This document shows, piece after piece, positions 1-6,824 of a stretch of DNA of 7,018 nt. The stretch spans positions 1 to 7,018 of the forward strand of contig CADFRV010000130.1 of the NCBI GenBank assembly GCA_902836725.1, in the 5' to 3' direction. This stretch comes from Muribaculaceae bacterium. Its GTDB lineage: Bacteria; Bacteroidota; Bacteroidia; Bacteroidales; Muribaculaceae. The notes beneath the pieces were generated by a model that saw nothing but the letters and a program-made list of their open reading frames with translations, did no database searches and was not told the origin of the DNA. Made by a program: the position numbers and the translations under genes. Numbering within the stretch: position 1 is the stretch's first letter; every line of letters begins with the position of its first letter.

Positions 1-82
1 CATACTTGGCACATTGCCCGGCCTCATCCCTGCCACAAAAGCGATGAAGATAAAACCGGTGGAGGCGCTCAACGACAAATAA
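1..82 (+). CDS. ABC transporter permease, MacB/FtsX-like, 3' end only
   Basis: Only the last 26 codons are in the window (reading frame from base 2, stop TAA at 80-82). The visible tail includes GLIPATKAMKIKPVEAL, the classic end of MacB/FtsX-type permeases, where the last transmembrane helix is followed by G-x-x-P-A-x-x-A-x-x-x-x-P-(V/I)-(E/D)-A-L. Such permeases couple an ATPase to a periplasmic adaptor and an outer-membrane channel, and export peptides, lipids, lipoproteins or drugs across the envelope. The next two genes encode exactly these partners 37 bases downstream on the same strand, which supports the family call. The ATPase domain, if fused or separate, lies outside the window, so full MacB versus a separate permease cannot be decided. 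Confidence 0.8.
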   Translation, partial: ILGTLPGLIPATKAMKIKPVEALNDK

Positions 83-119
83 TACAATCTAACGACAACT
101 AAAAAAACGCAACTATAAA

Positions 120-1226
120 ATGAAAAAGTTTTTCAAGATCCTCATGTGGGTGCTGATCGGAGCCGTATTTATCGGAACGTTCGTCTACCTCCTGCTTAAT
201 TCCAGAACCAAAGAGCCGGAATATGAACTGGTAAATCCTTCGGAAAGCACCATCCAACGCACCACAGTGCTTACCGGCAAGATAGAACCTCGGGATGAGA
301 TCGAGATCAAACCCCAGATTTCAGGTATTATCAGCGAAGTGATGGTGGAAGCGGGCGACCATGTAAATACCGGCGACATCATAGCCAAGATCAAGGTGAT
401 ACCCGACGAAGCCCAGCTTTCATCGGCACAGAACCGTGTGCGCGTGGCAGAAATCACGCTTGAGCAGCAGCGCCTCGTTTATGAGCGTACCAAAAGCCTG
501 TATGAAAAAAAATATGAAAGCCGCGAGAAATTCGAGGCAGACGAGGCGGCTTACAATCAGGCCAAATCCGAGCTTGCACAGGCCGAGGATCAGCTTGCCA
601 TTGTAAGAGACGGCGTATCATCCACAAACGCCCAAGGCTCCAATACCCTTGTAAGATCCACTGTCAACGGTGTCGTGCTGGAAGTACCTGTAAAAGTCGG
701 CACATCTGTGATACAAGCCAATACATTCAACGACGGCACCACCATAGCCAAAGTCGCCGACATGACAGATCTTATCTTTGTCGGGAAAGTGGACGAGACC
801 GAAGTCGACCTGCTGAGAGAGGGGATGCCGACACGCATTTCAGTCGGTGCTGTCAACGGATCCGATCTGGGTGCGGTAATAGAAAAAATAGCTCCTATAG
901 CTACAGACGAAAACGGCACCAATACCTTTGAAATAAAAGCAGCGCTCACAGCCGACGAGACCACCTCAAAACTGCGTGCGGGATACAGCGCCAACGCCAC
1001 AGTGATACTCGAAAAGGCTGAAAATGTATTTTCCGTGCCCGAACGTGTGGTGGAATATCAGGGAGACAGCGCTTTTGTATATCTTCTCAAAGGGGATGAA
1101 AAGCCCCAGAAGTTTGACCGCATTGCCGTTCATATCGGAGTGTCGGACGGCCTGCAGGTAGAGATCAAAGACAGCGATCTCACAAAGGAGAGCAAACTAC
1201 GCGGCAACGCGATCAACGAGAAATAA
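120..1226 (+). CDS. Periplasmic adaptor subunit of a tripartite efflux system (HlyD/MacA family)
   Basis: Membrane-fusion protein of 368 residues that would bridge the inner-membrane ABC permease and the TolC-like channel. The N-terminus has lysines (MKKFFK) and a hydrophobic helix at about residues 7-26 with no lipobox cysteine, so it is probably an uncleaved membrane anchor with the rest in the periplasm. Two lipoyl-type half motifs are visible at about 51-94 (IKPQISGIISEVMVEAGDHV, then TGDIIAKI) and 176-215 (VRSTVNGVVLEVPVKVGTSV). They flank an alpha-helical coiled-coil hairpin at about 95-166 rich in E, Q, A and R. A beta-barrel (about 217-298, GKVDETEV...LREGMPTRI) and a membrane-proximal domain (about 300-360, VFSVPERVV) follow. 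Length and domain order fit MacA-like adaptors. The start at 120 places the charged residues directly before the hydrophobic segment. The upstream context is A-rich with no clear Shine-Dalgarno, as is usual in Bacteroidetes. Cargo is unknown. Confidence 0.93.
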   Translation: MKKFFKILMWVLIGAVFIGTFVYLLLNSRTKEPEYELVNPSESTIQRTTVLTGKIEPRDEIEIKPQISGIISEVMVEAGDHVNTGDIIAKIKVIPDEAQLSSAQNRVRVAEITLEQQRLVYERTKSLYEKKYESREKFEADEAAYNQAKSELAQAEDQLAIVRDGVSSTNAQGSNTLVRSTVNGVVLEVPVKVGTSVIQANTFNDGTTIAKVADMTDLIFVGKVDETEVDLLREGMPTRISVGAVNGSDLGAVIEKIAPIATDENGTNTFEIKAALTADETTSKLRAGYSANATVILEKAENVFSVPERVVEYQGDSAFVYLLKGDEKPQKFDRIAVHIGVSDGLQVEIKDSDLTKESKLRGNAINEK

Positions 1227-1254
1227 CCGGTTTCCGACCTTTTCACAGACAAAA

Positions 1255-2562
1255 ATGAGAACAATCCATAAAAGCATCCTCCTTGCCCTGGCTCTGTCTG
1301 CAGGTAGTCTGGCGTCAGCCGAGACCTGGAGCCTTGAGCAATGTGTGGAATATGCCGTAAGCAACAACTTCACGGTCAAAAACAGCCTGCTGAATATCAC
1401 AGACGGCGAACTCTCTGTCACAGAAGCCAAAGACAGATTCCTCCCTTCGGTAAGCGCAAACGCTTCCGAAGGGGTAAGTTTCGGACGCGGCCTTACCGCA
1501 TCCAACACATACGCGAACCGCAATACCTCCAACCTGTCGTGGGGAGCATCCATGAATCTCCCTCTGTTTCAGGGACTGAGCGAATACAGACAGCTGAAAG
1601 TGGCCAAGTCCAACCTGCAGAAACTGCTTTACGAGCATGAGGCTGTGAAAGACAACATAACCCTGAATGTAATTACCCAGTATCTTCAGGTGCTTTACGC
1701 CAAGGAAGTATGCATGTCGGCACGCCGGCAGCTTGAGCATACCACATATGAAGTAGGACGTCAGAAGGCGCTCGTAGAGGACGGGAAAGTGGCGGAAGCG
1801 GATCTGCTTGACGCCGAAGCGCAGATGGCACAGGACAAACTGCAGGTTGTAAACTCTGAAAATGACATACAGGTGGCGCTTGTGGAACTCGCGAACTTGC
1901 TCCAGCTCCCTACAGCCGTAGGTTTCGATATCCTGCCACTGAACGAGGGGGAACCGATCATACCTACATCTGACGCCGTATTCAATGCCGCCCTGCTGCA
2001 CAATAACTCTATTCTCGCATCGAGACAGGGGATAAAAGTGGCTGACCAGAGCATATCGCTGGCAAAAAGCGGATATATGCCGAGAGTGAATTTCAGCGCC
2101 GGTGTAGGCTCGAGTTATTATACAGTAAGCGGATACGAGAGCGATCCGTTCGGCGAACAGATGCGTCACAATTTATCCACGTCGCTAAGCGTGAGCCTGT
2201 CGATCCCTATTTTCGATGCATTCTCCACACGCAATTCCGTGAGGAAAGCACGCCTGCAGAAAATCTCCGCAGAACTCGAACTCGACCGTCAGCAATCCGA
2301 ACTCTTCAAAACCATACAGCTTGCATATTACCAGGCACGCGGTGCCCGTGACAGGTATTTCGCCTCTCAGGAAACGCTTGAGAAGACATCCCTCTCATTC
2401 GAAGCCACAAAAGAGAAATACAATCTCGGACGCGCCACCCCATATGAATTCGAACAGGCGAAAAACAACCTGTACCGCACACAGATTTCATCGATTCAGG
2501 CGCACTATGAATATCTGCTGCGCTACCGCATCCTGCTCTTTTACCAGAGCAACAGACTTTGA
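1255..2562 (+). CDS. TolC-family outer-membrane efflux channel
   Basis: Outer-membrane factor of 435 residues forming the exit duct of the tripartite system. Residues 1-22 are a Sec signal peptide (MRTIHKS, a leucine/alanine-rich core, and SLASA before a likely cut ahead of E23). The mature protein opens with WSLEQCVEYAVSNN, typical of Bacteroidetes TolC homologues. Two outer-membrane efflux repeats are evident, at about 25-225 and 235-430. Each has a strand-to-helix turn with conserved proline (NLPLFQG 101-107; SIPIFDA 316-322) and a helical G-x-x-x-x-x-x-(L/F)-(D/E)-A signature (GKVAEADLLDAEAQ 177-190; GRATPYEFEQAKNN 392-405). There is no lipobox, so unlike OprM-type channels it is not expected to be a lipoprotein. 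It starts 28 bases after the adaptor stop, which implies co-transcription and joint assembly. Confidence 0.94.
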   Translation: MRTIHKSILLALALSAGSLASAETWSLEQCVEYAVSNNFTVKNSLLNITDGELSVTEAKDRFLPSVSANASEGVSFGRGLTASNTYANRNTSNLSWGASMNLPLFQGLSEYRQLKVAKSNLQKLLYEHEAVKDNITLNVITQYLQVLYAKEVCMSARRQLEHTTYEVGRQKALVEDGKVAEADLLDAEAQMAQDKLQVVNSENDIQVALVELANLLQLPTAVGFDILPLNEGEPIIPTSDAVFNAALLHNNSILASRQGIKVADQSISLAKSGYMPRVNFSAGVGSSYYTVSGYESDPFGEQMRHNLSTSLSVSLSIPIFDAFSTRNSVRKARLQKISAELELDRQQSELFKTIQLAYYQARGARDRYFASQETLEKTSLSFEATKEKYNLGRATPYEFEQAKNNLYRTQISSIQAHYEYLLRYRILLFYQSNRL

Positions 2563-2577
2563 TGCGCTGAACATACA

Positions 2578-2624
2578 ATAGCGACGCCCCCGAAAATGCC
2601 ATAGTCGGTTTCCGGGGGCGCTAT
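2578..2624. terminator. GC-rich hairpin between convergent genes, possible bidirectional terminator
   Basis: Inverted repeat lying 15 bases after the TolC stop and 26 bases before the stop of the converging NlpC/P60 gene. The left arm is ATAGCG (2578-2583), a 3-base bulge, then CCCCCG (2587-2592). The right arm is CGGGGG (2613-2618) followed by CGCTAT (2619-2624), giving 12 base pairs around a 20-base loop. AAA and TTT in the loop may extend it. The position and symmetry fit a shared transcription end. Neither side has a clean T-run (GTTATAATC follows on the + strand), so it is a weaker intrinsic terminator than the two U7 hairpins elsewhere in this window. Confidence 0.6.
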
Positions 2625-2650
2625 GTTATAATCAAAAACGATATCCGGTA

Positions 2651-3622
2651 TCAGAAATACCATGAGTGGCTATTCACAGACATCTGTCTGAAATCCTCTT
2701 CCGACAGACGCCGCACCCCGAGAAGATAGAGATCGATATAGTCCTTGTCGGAAGGTTCGAGCGAGCTGACCATCACACGTCCGGCGCAATGTACAAACCG
2801 GTGGTCGCCGATGTACATGCCGACATGGTTCACACGCCCCGTAGCCGGATTTCCGAAAAACAGGAGATCGCCCTTACGGTACCCGGACGCAGCCGACACC
2901 GGTGCTCCGATTTTCGCCTGCTGCGACGCGTTGCGTGGCAGAATGACCCCCTGCGACAGGAAAGCGATTTTAGTCAGACCGGAACAGTCCATGGATTTTG
3001 ACGATGTGCCTCCCCACAGATATGGTGTGCCGTTCAGGCGTATTGCGAAACCGATAACATCGTCCATATTTACCTGCGCCGCACCAAGCTGCTGCAAAGG
3101 TGCCACATCCCCACTCCGGATATAGCCTTCCCTTCCGTCTGGAAGCCTCACCGCGCAGAATCCCTCCGGTGACTGCGCGCCCGTTTCCAAGATGGAACCG
3201 TTCACGACATCGGTCACACGGTGCATGGCAAGCATATCACACGGACCGTCCCCGGAAACAGCCTCACTGTCGTATATATAAGTCTGGTCAAAAGAATTTA
3301 CCGCTACCCTTGCGGCAGTACGCCAACGGGCCATTTCCTCATCAGATTTCAGCCGCACCGAATTTTTGATAATATATCCTTTATAACCTTCAGGCGTCTC
3401 TATCCGCAGCCAGTCGCCTTCGCTTCCGGTCACTTTCAGCGGAGTGCCCATTATCACCTGTGATCCGAGTTCTGCCGCATGTCCGGGTTTCTCGCGGACG
3501 TTTGCCACCGAGACCCTCACCAAGGCCCAATTGTTCCCGGCCCACAATACAGGATTGCAATGCAGCAGAACCATGATGAAAGCCGCCGCATATGCCATAT
3601 GCCTTTTTATTGATCCGAACAT
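2651..3622 (-). CDS. SH3b-NlpC/P60 cysteine endopeptidase (YkfC-like cell-wall peptidase)
   Basis: Predicted secreted peptidase of 323 residues. By family it cleaves after gamma-D-glutamyl residues in peptidoglycan stem peptides or released muropeptides. From the chosen start it has a basic N-region (SIKRH), a hydrophobic core at about 9-20 and a possible signal peptidase I site after LWAG (residue 29). A first bacterial SH3 domain spans about 31-92 (ANVREKPG, GDWLRI, GYKGYI). A second, more divergent one spans about 105-176 (FCAVRLPDGREGYI). The NlpC/P60 domain covers about 185-305 with PYLWGGTSSKSMDCSGL (catalytic Cys213), NHVGMYIG (His266) and FVHCAG (His278), a complete Cys-His-His triad. 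The frame stays open upstream to 3832, but that extension lies inside glmM and lacks signal features, so the start at 3622 is preferred. A start at 3598 (MAYAAAF) would lose the basic N-region. Despite LLHC, the cysteine lacks a good lipobox. A strong terminator ends 14 bases upstream, so expression may be separate from glmM. Confidence 0.9.
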   Translation of the reverse strand: MFGSIKRHMAYAAAFIMVLLHCNPVLWAGNNWALVRVSVANVREKPGHAAELGSQVIMGTPLKVTGSEGDWLRIETPEGYKGYIIKNSVRLKSDEEMARWRTAARVAVNSFDQTYIYDSEAVSGDGPCDMLAMHRVTDVVNGSILETGAQSPEGFCAVRLPDGREGYIRSGDVAPLQQLGAAQVNMDDVIGFAIRLNGTPYLWGGTSSKSMDCSGLTKIAFLSQGVILPRNASQQAKIGAPVSAASGYRKGDLLFFGNPATGRVNHVGMYIGDHRFVHCAGRVMVSSLEPSDKDYIDLYLLGVRRLSEEDFRQMSVNSHSWYF

Positions 3623-3636
3623 AAAGATGATGATTG

Positions 3637-3689
3637 AAAAAAATATGCGTGACGCATCGGCCTGACTGACGGCCTCAACGCCACGCATA
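3637..3689 (-). terminator. Strong intrinsic terminator after glmM, directly ahead of the NlpC/P60 start
   Basis: Read on the - strand, TATGCGTG (3689-3682) pairs perfectly with CACGCATA (3651-3644). The stem continues about 4 pairs with G-U wobbles, then after a small mismatch an inner GGCC/GGCC stem closes an 8-base loop. Seven uninterrupted U residues (A7 at 3637-3643 on the + strand) follow the last stem base at once. This is a textbook Rho-independent terminator, 19 bases after the glmM stop. Its U-run ends only 14 bases before the NlpC/P60 start codon, which is odd for a simple gene boundary and raises the possibility of attenuation or regulated read-through. Confidence 0.85.
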
Positions 3690-3708
3690 CAGATGGATTT
3701 ATCGGTTG

Positions 3709-5094
3709 TCAGGCCATAGATGCCATAACCTGTTTTACATTGTCTGCGAGCGCCTCGGCTTCTTCCATAGTATGCGCTTCCGCATAGATGCGTATGATCG
3801 GTTCGGTGTTTGACTTGCGCAGATGCACCCATGAATCCTTGAAGTCGATCTTCACTCCGTCTATGTCTGTGATTTTTTCTGAAGAATACTTCTCCCTCAT
3901 CGCAGCCAGTATCGCATCCACGTCAATATCCGGTGTAAGCTGGATCTTGTTTTTGGCTATCGCATACTGGGGATATTCTTTTTTGAGTTCGCTGACCTTT
4001 TTGCCGCTTTTTGCAAGCAATGTCAGGAAAAGAGCCACACCAACGAGAGCGTCGCGACCATAATGGGCTTCGGGATAGATAACTCCGCCGTTGCCCTCGC
4101 CACCTATGACGGCACCGGTTTCCTTCATTTTTGTCACTACATTCACCTCACCCACAGCGGCCGCATTATATTCACAGCCATGGGCACGTGTCACATCGCC
4201 GAGTGCACGCGAGCTGCTGAGGTTTGACACTGTGGCACCGGGGGTATGGCGAAGGATATAATCGGCGACAGCTACAAGGGTATACTCCTCCACAAACATC
4301 TCGCCATTCTCCATTACAATAGCCAGACGGTCCACATCAGGATCCACTACAAATCCCACATCAGCCTTGCCGTCTGCCATAAGCGCAGATATCTGGGTAA
4401 GGTTTTCTGGAATGGGTTCCGGCGTATGTGCGAAACGGCCTGTAGCCTCACAGTTCAGTTCCACAATGTTCTTTACACCGAGTGCACGCAGAAGCTGAGG
4501 TATTACAATGCCGCCGACGGAATTTACCGCATCTACCGCCACAGTGAAATTCGCATTGGCAATAGCATCGCGGTCAACAAGTCTTAATCCGAGAACCTGC
4601 TCGATGTGACGTCTGTTCCAGGTCTGATCCGTAAGAATGGTTCCGAGACGGTCGTATGTCGCGAATTTAAAATCTTCAGCCTCCGCAATGGCCAGAACCT
4701 CTTTACCCTGCTTGTCATTAAGGAATTCCCCGTCGGAATTAAGGAGTTTCAGCGCGTTCCACTGCGCCGGGTTATGCGATGCCGTAAGTATTATGCCGCC
4801 ACATGCTTTCATGCCGGCCACGGCAACCTCTGTCGTAGGGGTGAAGGCAAGCCCGATGTTTACCACATCGAATCCCATGCCATTAAGAGTGGCGCACACG
4901 AGGCTGTCGACCATCGGTCCCGAAACTCGCGCATCACGACCTACCACAATCAAATTTGATGCACATTCCGAACTTTTACGTATAAACGCGGCATACGCTG
5001 CTGTGAATTTGACGACATCCAGGGGACTGAGACCTTCGCCTGGGCGACCGCCTATGGTTCCGCGGATACCGGAAATTGATTTGATCAGTGACAT
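3709..5094 (-). CDS. glmM: Phosphoglucosamine mutase (alpha-D-phosphohexomutase family)
   Basis: Cytoplasmic enzyme of 461 residues expected to convert glucosamine-6-phosphate to glucosamine-1-phosphate, feeding UDP-GlcNAc for peptidoglycan and LPS. All four family signatures are present: the phosphoserine loop TASHNP (104-109, catalytic Ser106), the metal loop DPDVDR (251-256; Asp251, Asp253, Asp255), the sugar-recognition loop GGEGNGG (331-337), and the C-terminal phosphate-binding segment RKSNTEPIIR (426-435). The N-terminus (SGIRGTIGG) is also typical. The sugar loop differs from GGEQSGH of Escherichia coli GlmM and resembles archaeal and Bacteroidetes members, so activity on mannose or glucose phosphates cannot be excluded. 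Length is normal for the family. It lies 38 bases after the lipoprotein gene with no consensus promoter in the gap, so it is probably the last gene of the DHH-DUF4827-glmM unit. A strong terminator follows its stop codon. Confidence 0.92.
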   Translation of the reverse strand: MSLIKSISGIRGTIGGRPGEGLSPLDVVKFTAAYAAFIRKSSECASNLIVVGRDARVSGPMVDSLVCATLNGMGFDVVNIGLAFTPTTEVAVAGMKACGGIILTASHNPAQWNALKLLNSDGEFLNDKQGKEVLAIAEAEDFKFATYDRLGTILTDQTWNRRHIEQVLGLRLVDRDAIANANFTVAVDAVNSVGGIVIPQLLRALGVKNIVELNCEATGRFAHTPEPIPENLTQISALMADGKADVGFVVDPDVDRLAIVMENGEMFVEEYTLVAVADYILRHTPGATVSNLSSSRALGDVTRAHGCEYNAAAVGEVNVVTKMKETGAVIGGEGNGGVIYPEAHYGRDALVGVALFLTLLAKSGKKVSELKKEYPQYAIAKNKIQLTPDIDVDAILAAMREKYSSEKITDIDGVKIDFKDSWVHLRKSNTEPIIRIYAEAHTMEEAEALADNVKQVMASMA

Positions 5095-5132
5095 ATGGAA
5101 AACTGTAAAACTTTATTTATATTCTTGAAATA

Positions 5133-5774
5133 TTACTTATTTTCTTCTTGATCGAACTCTCCGCTCGAGGCCGGCGGGAAATAACGCACGTCGTAATAGT
5201 AGAACGGCACTACCTGCGAGATCTCGTTGCTAAGACCATACTGCGATTTGATAACAAGATTTACACGGCAGTACATCCCAAGATACAGCAACGGTGTCTG
5301 AAGCCCTGAGCCCCATTGTGCCGAAGTGCTCAGACTGTAGTTGTTGAAACGGAACGACGCGGATCCTACCGAGAGGTCCTCTGAGTTTCCCCATCCCTCG
5401 GAGAACTCGCCGTCTTCCGGGTCATATGTATAGAGACTGCTGCGTGTGAAACGGAAATATACCAGATCGTCATCTTCCGCCATCATTTCAGTATCACCTT
5501 TGCTGAGCACCTGCATATACACATTACCTTCCTCGTCAAGACGGTAAAAGGGAGCATCTTCCCCAACGATAAAATCATTATCCTTAGGGATGTCAAGTAT
5601 CACGTTCTGGTCGGCCAGGAAAGTATTGACCGCCTTGGTCTCATCGGTCAGAAGATCGGCGTAGCTTTTGCCGTCGTTGCATGATGTAGTCAGTATGTAC
5701 ATCCCGGCCAGAGCTACCGCCAGCACCGGAAGTCCCGGCTTTAAGGCTTTGAAACTCATTATGTCAGTTTTCAT
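5133..5774 (-). CDS. Putative lipoprotein of unknown function, DUF4827-like
   Basis: A 213-residue protein whose sequence I recognise as DUF4827-like, a family restricted as far as I know to Bacteroidetes and without assigned function. The N-terminus is a lipoprotein-type signal: lysines at 2, 9 and 12, a hydrophobic core at about 14-28, then LTTSC with Cys32 as the probable lipidated residue. The middle contains YRLDEEGNVYMQVL (77-90), and an acidic stretch AEDDD (99-103) precedes VYFRFTR (105-111). The tail (about 161-200) includes GMYCRVNLVIKSQYG and VPFYYYDVRYFP, a pattern recalling the end of FKBP-type peptidyl-prolyl isomerases (inference, no catalytic claim). The start at 5774 is 6 bases after the DHH stop, suggesting translational coupling. 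An internal Met6 (start 5759) would also give a workable signal peptide. It is likely co-transcribed with the DHH and glmM genes, but its link to them is unknown. Confidence 0.8.
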   Translation of the reverse strand: MKTDIMSFKALKPGLPVLAVALAGMYILTTSCNDGKSYADLLTDETKAVNTFLADQNVILDIPKDNDFIVGEDAPFYRLDEEGNVYMQVLSKGDTEMMAEDDDLVYFRFTRSSLYTYDPEDGEFSEGWGNSEDLSVGSASFRFNNYSLSTSAQWGSGLQTPLLYLGMYCRVNLVIKSQYGLSNEISQVVPFYYYDVRYFPPASSGEFDQEENK

Positions 5775-5780
5775 TATTAA

Positions 5781-6818
5781 TTACTTGTTGTCAGCGGGAA
5801 GATATTTGTCGAAAAGAGGCATAAGCTCGCCAAAAACCTCGACGGCTTCCTCCATCGTTCCGTAAAATTCTCCCCCGGCGGCATTCAGGTGTCCCCCGCC
5901 GTTGAAATGCTCCTTGCACATCAGATTCACCGGGAACTCCCCCTTGCTGCGTGACGACACCTTCACATAACCGTCCTCTTCACGCAGGAATACCGAATAC
6001 ACTACATCAGGCATCGTAAGCGGTTTGTTTACCAGATCTTCGGTATCACCTTTCTGATACTGGAATTCATTAAGCTCCTTGCGTGTCAGCGTTATCAGCG
6101 CCGCCCTATGTTCGGGAAATACAGTCAGATTGTTGAGCATTGCATAGCCGTTCAGTCGCAACCGGTTGAGGGAATTGGAGAAGTAAACCTTGCGGTAGAT
6201 CACATCCTTGTCTATCCCACGCCTGATGAGATCGGCTACTACCTCGTAAAGATCCGGATCGTTTGAATTATAGGAGAAATTACCCGTATCGGTCATCATT
6301 CCGGTAAAGAGGCATTCAGCACAGTTGCCGTCTATACATTCGCCCAGACCAAGCGCCATAAGCACGCGGTAAACCAGAACGGAAGTGGAACTTTGCTCCG
6401 GATGGGAAATCACCACATCGGGAAACGGATCGGGATGCAGGTGATGGTCTATCATCACTTTCTTTGCAGGAGACGCCATCATGGCTTCCTCCATATGGTC
6501 TATGCGTTTTGGCTCGTTATAGTCCAGACAAAAAAGCAGATCGGCATTCTCCATCTGTTTTTTAGCGTACTCTTCCGAACGTGAGAAAATCACTATATCC
6601 TCCGCGCCTGGCAGAAACGACAGATATCTGGGAGGAGTATCGGGAGTGATCACCCTGGCTTTCTTACCCATATTCCACAGCGCGCGACGCAAGCCGAGAG
6701 ACGAGCCCATTGCATCTCCGTCTGGCGAGAGGTGGCAGGTAATCACTATATTGCGCGAAGTGACCAGAAGCTCATCCAAATCCTGCAACTGATCTTTGTC
6801 AATTATATTTCTGAGCAT
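5781..6818 (-). CDS. DHH/DHHA1 phosphoesterase, NrnA-like (oligoribonuclease/pAp or cyclic-dinucleotide product hydrolase)
   Basis: Cytoplasmic metal-dependent phosphoesterase of 345 residues. The N-terminal DHH domain shows its metal-binding motifs: HLSPDGDAMGS (29-39; His29, Asp33, Asp35), FCLDYNEP (96-103; Asp99), the signature DHH (124-126) and GMMTDTGNF (173-181; Asp177). The C-terminal DHHA1 domain (about 235-340) has the substrate-binding FNGGGHLNAAGG (305-316). Both domain order and length match NrnA-type proteins, which degrade nanoRNA, 3'-phosphoadenosine 5'-phosphate, or linear dinucleotides such as pApA; which of these it uses is not readable here. There are no extra membrane, PAS or GGDEF segments, so it is not a GdpP-type enzyme. 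It is the first gene of a probable operon with the DUF4827-like lipoprotein and glmM. The start at 6818 gives the usual short helix before the Rossmann-like strand NIVITCH. The start context is A-rich, without a clear Shine-Dalgarno. Confidence 0.92.
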   Translation of the reverse strand: MLRNIIDKDQLQDLDELLVTSRNIVITCHLSPDGDAMGSSLGLRRALWNMGKKARVITPDTPPRYLSFLPGAEDIVIFSRSEEYAKKQMENADLLFCLDYNEPKRIDHMEEAMMASPAKKVMIDHHLHPDPFPDVVISHPEQSSTSVLVYRVLMALGLGECIDGNCAECLFTGMMTDTGNFSYNSNDPDLYEVVADLIRRGIDKDVIYRKVYFSNSLNRLRLNGYAMLNNLTVFPEHRAALITLTRKELNEFQYQKGDTEDLVNKPLTMPDVVYSVFLREEDGYVKVSSRSKGEFPVNLMCKEHFNGGGHLNAAGGEFYGTMEEAVEVFGELMPLFDKYLPADNK

Positions 6819-6824
6819 TTTGAT

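Noticed and set aside
22..23. LLHC in the NlpC/P60 signal region (residues 19-22) as a lipobox
   Set aside because: Coordinates given as approximate residue numbers. Histidine at the -1 position does not fit a lipobox, and a plain signal-peptidase site after LWAG fits better.
773..780. TATCTTTG on the + strand, matching the Bacteroidetes -7 consensus
   Set aside because: It sits inside the adaptor gene encoding conserved residues (LIFVG), has no TTTG-like element at the right spacing upstream, and no gene start just downstream.
1315..2169. Long - strand open frame (284 codons) antisense to the TolC gene
   Set aside because: It lies wholly inside a confidently recognised gene, has no recognisable motif, and is an expected by-product of GC-balanced codon use.
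2640..2652. Small palindrome GATA-tccgg-TATC near the NlpC/P60 stop
   Set aside because: A four-base stem is expected by chance and it overlaps the stop codon; the nearby 12-bp hairpin is the better terminator.
3623..3832. 70-residue upstream extension of the NlpC/P60 frame, giving a 393-residue protein
   Set aside because: It runs through the glmM-peptidase terminator and into the 3' end of glmM, and would push the obvious signal peptide to residue 71. The extension has no recognisable protein features.
4246..5128. Several + strand open frames of 110-165 codons opposite glmM
   Set aside because: All are antisense to glmM, which carries every family motif; the antisense translations resemble no family I know.
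5095..5132. Separate promoter for glmM in the 38-base gap
   Set aside because: The gap is AT-rich, but no TAnnTTTG on the - strand could be found, so co-transcription with the lipoprotein gene is simpler.
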